Positions 60,144 to 64,000 of a stretch of DNA of 64,000 bases are shown here, piece by piece. This stretch comes from Collybia mongolica. Lineage: Eukaryota; Basidiomycota; Agaricomycetes; Agaricales; Clitocybaceae. Each line of letters starts with the position of its first letter. The stretch's first letter is position 1. A program made the position numbers and the translations under genes. The notes beneath the pieces are model-generated. The model was not told the origin of the DNA and did not search any database. It saw nothing but the letters and a program-made list of their open reading frames with translations. The stretch lies in assembly GCA_013420905.1 (NCBI GenBank), contig JAAXNY010000010.1, positions 3,100,001-3,164,000 of the forward strand. The letters run 5' to 3'.

Positions 60144-60215
60144 TAAGCTACAATGTAGCGTACCATACGGTCTAGCGGGCGTATACAATGTAGTGTACCA
60201 TACGGCCCGCTAGAG
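60144..60215 (+). repeat. Short tandem repeat with internal palindrome
   Basis: Two adjacent ~35-nt units share ACAATGTAG.GTACCATACGG; a third partial unit (gtaccatacg) follows near 60258. CTAGCGGGC in the first unit is the exact reverse complement of GCCCGCTAG in the second, so a hairpin can form. Confidence 0.75.
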
Positions 60216-60393
60216 CTTCTTTTAACCACTGCCAAATATGTACAACTACATGTAGTCGTACCATACGAATCCACCGGACGTGCAGACCATGCACAGCCAA
60301 ATGAGTCAAGCAGTCAGCTATGGGTTATGGCATGGCATATATCCCTGGTATGACCTCGGGTTGTTATAGTCAAAGGGACTCAACACACAGCTA

Positions 60394-60625
60394 ATGGATA
60401 CAGGACACGGCCAACGGGCAGACGGAACACAGCCAACGGACATACAGCAATGGACATACGGCCAACAGACAGACGGCCAACGGACATACGGGACACGGCC
60501 AATGGACACACGGCCAATGGACACATGGCCAACGGACACACGGCACACGGCCAACAGACATATGGCACATGGCCACACGGCACACGGCCAACGGACATAC
60601 GGACAGACGGCACATGGCACACTAT
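60394..60625 (+). repeat. Minisatellite of acacggccaacgga-type units
   Basis: About 230 nt made of degenerate units such as GGACACACGGCCAATGGACA and CACACGGCCAACAGACAT, roughly 12-20 nt each. All frames through it are open and give low-complexity peptides (DTRPMDTWPTDT on plus, RMSVGRVPCG on minus); these are by-products of the repeat. Confidence 0.85.
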
Positions 60626-61060
60626 CTGTGAAAATCCAAACAAACGCTGCTGTTACAGAAAAGGATAGTGAAGGCAGGGACCAAACCGAGGCCACTGGTA
60701 TGGGCATCAAGCCGGGAAAGTCCACCGTTGAGGTCGGAAAGAATGTGGAGGAAGGCCGAATCCAAGGAGAATTGGAGGCCGTTCGGCACTTCATGCCCGA
60801 ACGGCCTGTCGGATTGGTTGCAGAAGGCCAGTCTGATAGCATGGCCGCCCGGCCCTCAGCAGCCAAACAGCCCGTCGGATTGAGCGGCCAACAGCAACCG
60901 GGTGCCGGTCAAACCAAAACCAAACGGCCTGCCGGACGTCTTGGGGAAAGTAAGTCCGATAGTGTGGCCGCCCCAACCTTGGCAATCCGAGACAGCCATG
61001 TCCAATCCATCTTGGCACATCGGAGCCAATCCGAGACGGCCTCGGCAAGCGGATGAGACG
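60626..61060 (+). other. Open low-complexity stretch after the minisatellite
   Basis: The plus frame continues to 61056 with Gly/Ala/Gln-rich text (KSTVEVGKNVEEGRIQGELE, ERPVGLVAEGQSDS). Words like gtcggattg/gccggacgtc recur. No domain; probably part of a transposable element or satellite, not a gene. Confidence 0.4.
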
Positions 61061-61350
61061 GCCATTTCCAATCCGTCACCACTTCGGCCCATCTGAGCCA
61101 AGGCACACAGCCAATCCACATCAGGTTCAGAATGTATATTTGCTCTTTCTCACCTGTTGTCTAGATTGGCCAGGAAAAAGGGAGACAAGCGGGTCCAGCA
61201 ATGGGCATCAGAGAGATACCTAGAAATGGGAATGTTGACTCTTACTTTCATGGCCTACCAGACTACAGATGGAAAATTCATTGTTGATGTGTAGGTGAAG
61301 TCCACATGTCAGTCACCTTTCACTAACTAGTAGCAACAAGGAGTGACCAA

Positions 61351-62657
61351 ATGGCCTTGGAGGTGGGTGTAGATCATCCAACATTCGTGGAGGTGGAGAA
61401 GGACCTTGTTACACAATTGAAACGCAAATTGATGGACTATGTCAAAACACTTCGCATGTGGGAAAAGTCTGGTGGTGGGTCAAACATTGAACCTACCCCA
61501 TCTGAATTGGAAATCAAAGTGCCAAACACCTTCCCAGAGTTGCCACCCATAACCAATTCAACAGTACTCAAAAAATTACAACTCACTGATCTGCTACAGC
61601 GCTACTGGAGCTATCACTACAGTGCGTAATATTCAACAGAAGGTGGATATTAAACTCCACCTATTATTCACAGAACTTGCCACCAATAATTGTACCACAC
61701 ATGTCCCCTACCGACAACTTGCATGAAGTCCAGAGTTGTTTATTGCTGAGGAGTATTTGCCAGCAGGTGCAAAAATCAATGATCCCCAAAACATGAGAAA
61801 GCAACAAATTATTGAAGTTTTAGAACATATATATCAACGCCAAGTATAGTTTGGTGCCGCCAGAGCATTCTGGTTTTCAAATGTTGAACATGGAGGCTTA
61901 CATTTAGAGGCTGAGTATCCAGATGCATGCCCTACTTCCTTGAGAGGAAAGGGACAGAAAAAGCCATTAAATTGCAGGAAGTCTGGGAAGAAGAAGGAGG
62001 TTCTAACAAAGCCCATCAATCAGGTGGCCACAGATACGGCGGCCATACATCCGGCGGCTACCATACCCAATCTGGCAGCCATGGTGGGCGAGAGTTATTT
62101 CTTCCATGAAGGAATCCCTATCAATGGTCCAAATGATGGAGAACCCCTGTACTTTATATCCAACACAACCCCCCCATATCCTGGCACTACAGCTCCTGTA
62201 ATTCAGCATGTGGCTGTGGGTCTGGCCAATCAGGTATCTATGTACACCTGAGGCATTGCCAGAGAACATTCCGATTGACCCTATGTTACTTGAAGCACAA
62301 GGAGGCATGGGGTCTCAGCTATCTCCTTTGGCCAGTCAGCCTCAGCCAACCTTCCCGGAACCACAGGCACAGTCAGTCAGTCAGCCTCCTTCGGCCAATG
62401 TATCCAGGGCCAACCCGCCTCGGCCACCCTTACCAGAACCACCATCACAGTCAGTCAGTCGGCCTTTGCCGGCATCAATTCTAGTCAATATACCTGAGGT
62501 GGATAAGCATCCCACCCATCAGCCTCATGTGATGCCTTCCAAGAAGAAATCATTGCCACGGAGGGTGATTAATTCGGATGCACTAGCCATTCAAGAGGCA
62601 ATGAAATATACATCTCTGCCCAGGAGGCAAAGGCAAAAGAAAACGAGAGTAGACTGA
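61351..62657 (+). pseudogene. Transposon-associated ORF remnant
   Basis: Pieces in changing frames: 61351-61629 (MALEVGVDHPTFVEVEKDLV, VPNTFPELPPITNSTVLKKL), about 61715-61850 (SPELFIAEEYLPAGAKINDP, then a stop), 61860-62251 (ARAFWFSNVEHGGLHLEAEY, RGKGQKKPLNCRKSGKKKEV) and 62208-62657 (PENIPIDPMLLEAQGGMGSQ, Pro/Ser-rich, ending PRRQRQKKTRVD). At least one in-frame stop and a frame change near 62250 break it. It faces the Pro-rich minus-strand ORF, and both resemble the uncharacterised ORFs carried by agaricomycete transposons. No transposase signature was seen, so the type of element is open. Confidence 0.5.
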
Positions 62658-62767
62658 TAGATTAAATTAGCGCCAATATGTAGTACATAACAAGATGTGG
62701 CTATCTACAGAAGATGATAATTCTAAACACATGCAAGATTGTTTGTACTCTGAGCCCAAGGAAAATC

Positions 62768-63994
62768 TCATCCTTGTCTTTGCTTTTTGCTTGATGATGA
62801 CTCCCCACTGCTGTTCCTCCAAGGCCGCTTGTTAGGTTGGGGTGATGGCTGAATCTGGCTTGCCTCAGCTGGTAGAGGGCTGATACTTCTGGCACAGATG
62901 CGAGGAGAACGCCTTGGGGATGTTGGCAAGGGATCCGTGGGTGGGGGAAGAAGCAATTGTGGGCCAGATTGTACTTCCTGTGATGTGGCTGGCGTTGCAG
63001 GGATGAGCTGCACAATGGGATAGGGTGGTGCTGCAGAGTCAGTTGGCATCATGTCTTCATCCAAGGGGGCTGTTATTTCTCCAGTGGCCGTGGCCGGATT
63101 GGGGGCCATTATTTCTTCAGTGGCTGCGAGTTCTCCAGTGGCTGTGGCTGGATTGGGGGCCGTTAACTCTCTAGTGGCCGTACCTGGATTGGGGTGGCCG
63201 GACGGATTGCTGAGGCCGGATGGATTGCTGAGGCCGGACGGATTGGGGTGGCTGGATGGATTGGTCTGAGGGGTTGGGGCCAGACTGATGGGGTGGGGCA
63301 GATTGGTAGGGGTGACCAGATCGGTTGGAGTATTTGCACGGGTGGGCAAGTTGAGGTGGCCAGATGGATTGGTGGGGGTGGCTGGATTGGCCAGAGTGTT
63401 TGGACGAGTGGGGGTGGCCGGATTAATATTGCCAGGGCTAGTTGGACCCATGGCCGGGAATGGATTTATGGCAGGGGATGGTTCAGGGGACATGGTGGCA
63501 GAGTGGACATTACTGGGCAGGCTGGGGGTAGTTGGATCAGCTGCACCAGGCAAATTGGGGTGGCTGGCTGTTCTGACCAGGGCAGGCAGATCAGACGAGG
63601 TGGCGACATTGCTGACAGGGGGTGGATTGGGTATGGGTATTGACAGTGGGAGGTTGTTGTATCTGTCTTCTGCCCATTGCGCCCTGACCTTTTGTGTTGC
63701 GAGATGTTCGTACCATTCATTGTCATCATTATACTCTCCAGCAAATTGCATATATGCACTCATCCACTCGTTTGTTGGGACTGGGTTGCGAACATCCCAC
63801 ACAATAATTGGCCGCCTGATATCATGATATTTGCTGGGTTCAGCTGGAATGCCTTCCACAGGGAGGCCTAGATATTCAGCAATATCACAGTACAGACTTG
63901 TCAGGCTTTGGACATGGGCCATCAGCAAGTCAAGTTGTGCAATGGCATCACCAAGGATGCTAGGTACATCTCCTAAGCCTAGTTGGTTGTCCAT
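62768..63994 (-). CDS. Pro/Thr/Asn-rich ORF, probably transposon-associated
   Basis: A 408-codon frame starting 6 nt from the window edge. The first ~130 residues look folded (MDNQLGLGDVPSILGDAIAQ, IRRPIIVWDVRNPVPTNEWM, YEHLATQKVRAQWAEDRYNN). The rest is a low-complexity series: NPATPTRPNTLANPATPTNP, LSNPSGLSNPSGHPNP and several APNPATATGE units. It ends in a basic Ser-rich tail (KRPWRNSSGESSSSKKQRQG). The DNA has matching tandem units (GGATTGCTGAGGCCGGA at 63206-63240). No domain is recognised. Its convergence with the remnant at 61351-62657 suggests that both belong to one mobile element extending beyond the window. Confidence 0.5.
   Translation of the reverse strand: MDNQLGLGDVPSILGDAIAQLDLLMAHVQSLTSLYCDIAEYLGLPVEGIPAEPSKYHDIRRPIIVWDVRNPVPTNEWMSAYMQFAGEYNDDNEWYEHLATQKVRAQWAEDRYNNLPLSIPIPNPPPVSNVATSSDLPALVRTASHPNLPGAADPTTPSLPSNVHSATMSPEPSPAINPFPAMGPTSPGNINPATPTRPNTLANPATPTNPSGHLNLPTRANTPTDLVTPTNLPHPISLAPTPQTNPSSHPNPSGLSNPSGLSNPSGHPNPGTATRELTAPNPATATGELAATEEIMAPNPATATGEITAPLDEDMMPTDSAAPPYPIVQLIPATPATSQEVQSGPQLLLPPPTDPLPTSPRRSPRICARSISPLPAEASQIQPSPQPNKRPWRNSSGESSSSKKQRQG
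63194..63260 (+). repeat. Tandem ~21-nt repeat in the Pro-rich ORF
   Basis: GGCCGGAYGGATTGCTGA units repeat in tandem three times (with GG-GTGG variants on both sides) and encode the (S)NPSGL repeats on the minus strand. Confidence 0.75.
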
Positions 63995-64000
63995 GCCTTC

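Noticed and set aside
60394..60625. Possible CRISPR-like array
   Set aside because: Units are degenerate, very short and without unique spacers, and the genome is eukaryotic.
60380..60643. Minus-strand 87-codon frame rich in Val/Gly/Arg/Pro (FxxxVCHVPSVRMSVGRVPC...)
   Set aside because: It is a translation of the minisatellite; all frames stay open there and none has a domain.

Overview
This window is nuclear DNA from a filamentous basidiomycete, most likely an Agaricomycete. The genes are split by many short introns of about 50-60 nt with GT...AG or sometimes GC...AG ends. The gene content also fits: a Dicer-like protein, an ExxR/FGxGRRxCxG cytochrome P450, etherase-type glutathione transferases, an RTA1-like membrane protein, NACHT/STAND remnants, WD40 fusion proteins and HeLo/MLKL-like helical-bundle proteins. 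There is no sign of bacterial organisation. Gene models were spliced by eye, so exon edges are predictions.

Layout. 1-9 kb: a secreted cutinase, a multi-exon P450 and a zinc-dependent medium-chain dehydrogenase that carries one frameshift. 9.8-14.5 kb: a membrane-anchored WD40-type protein, convergent with a glutathione S-transferase (GST). 14.5-19.2 kb: gene-poor, with one intron-containing tRNA-Glu(UUC). 19.2-20.6 kb: a broken NACHT gene flanked by an ~80-bp direct repeat. 21-25 kb: a voltage-gated K+ channel and translation factor eIF3e. 25.3-29.7 kb (minus strand): mitochondrial D-lactate dehydrogenase and an RTA1-like protein. 31.4-33.3 kb: two tandem GSTs. 34.7-43.2 kb: an orphan intronless gene, a URC1-type GTP-cyclohydrolase-II-like gene for uracil catabolism and, tail to tail with it, a Dicer-like gene. 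43.3-49.6 kb: an AT-richer repeat island with nested inverted repeats and a retroposed insert that has a poly(A) tail and a 15-bp target duplication. 49.7-60.3 kb: a cell-death-like neighbourhood, with an MLKL/HeLo-like protein ending in a Thr/Asn/Ser/Gly-rich tail, a poorly conserved minus-strand gene, an alpha/beta hydrolase, a 981-aa HeLo-domain protein, and a relic that repeats the same polar tail. 60.3-64 kb: minisatellite and transposon-associated reading frames.

The housekeeping genes (eIF3e, D-lactate dehydrogenase, URC1, Dicer, tRNA) look intact and ordinary. The most interesting material is the 49.7-60.1 kb region. There, two putative four-helix-bundle (HeLo/MLKL-like) effectors lie about 5 kb apart, and one has a C-terminal motif found again as a relic 9 kb away. 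This recalls the HET-S type of amyloid-triggered cell death, but the link is inference. A second notable observation is that all three GST paralogues keep a non-canonical GC-AG intron at exactly the same codon.
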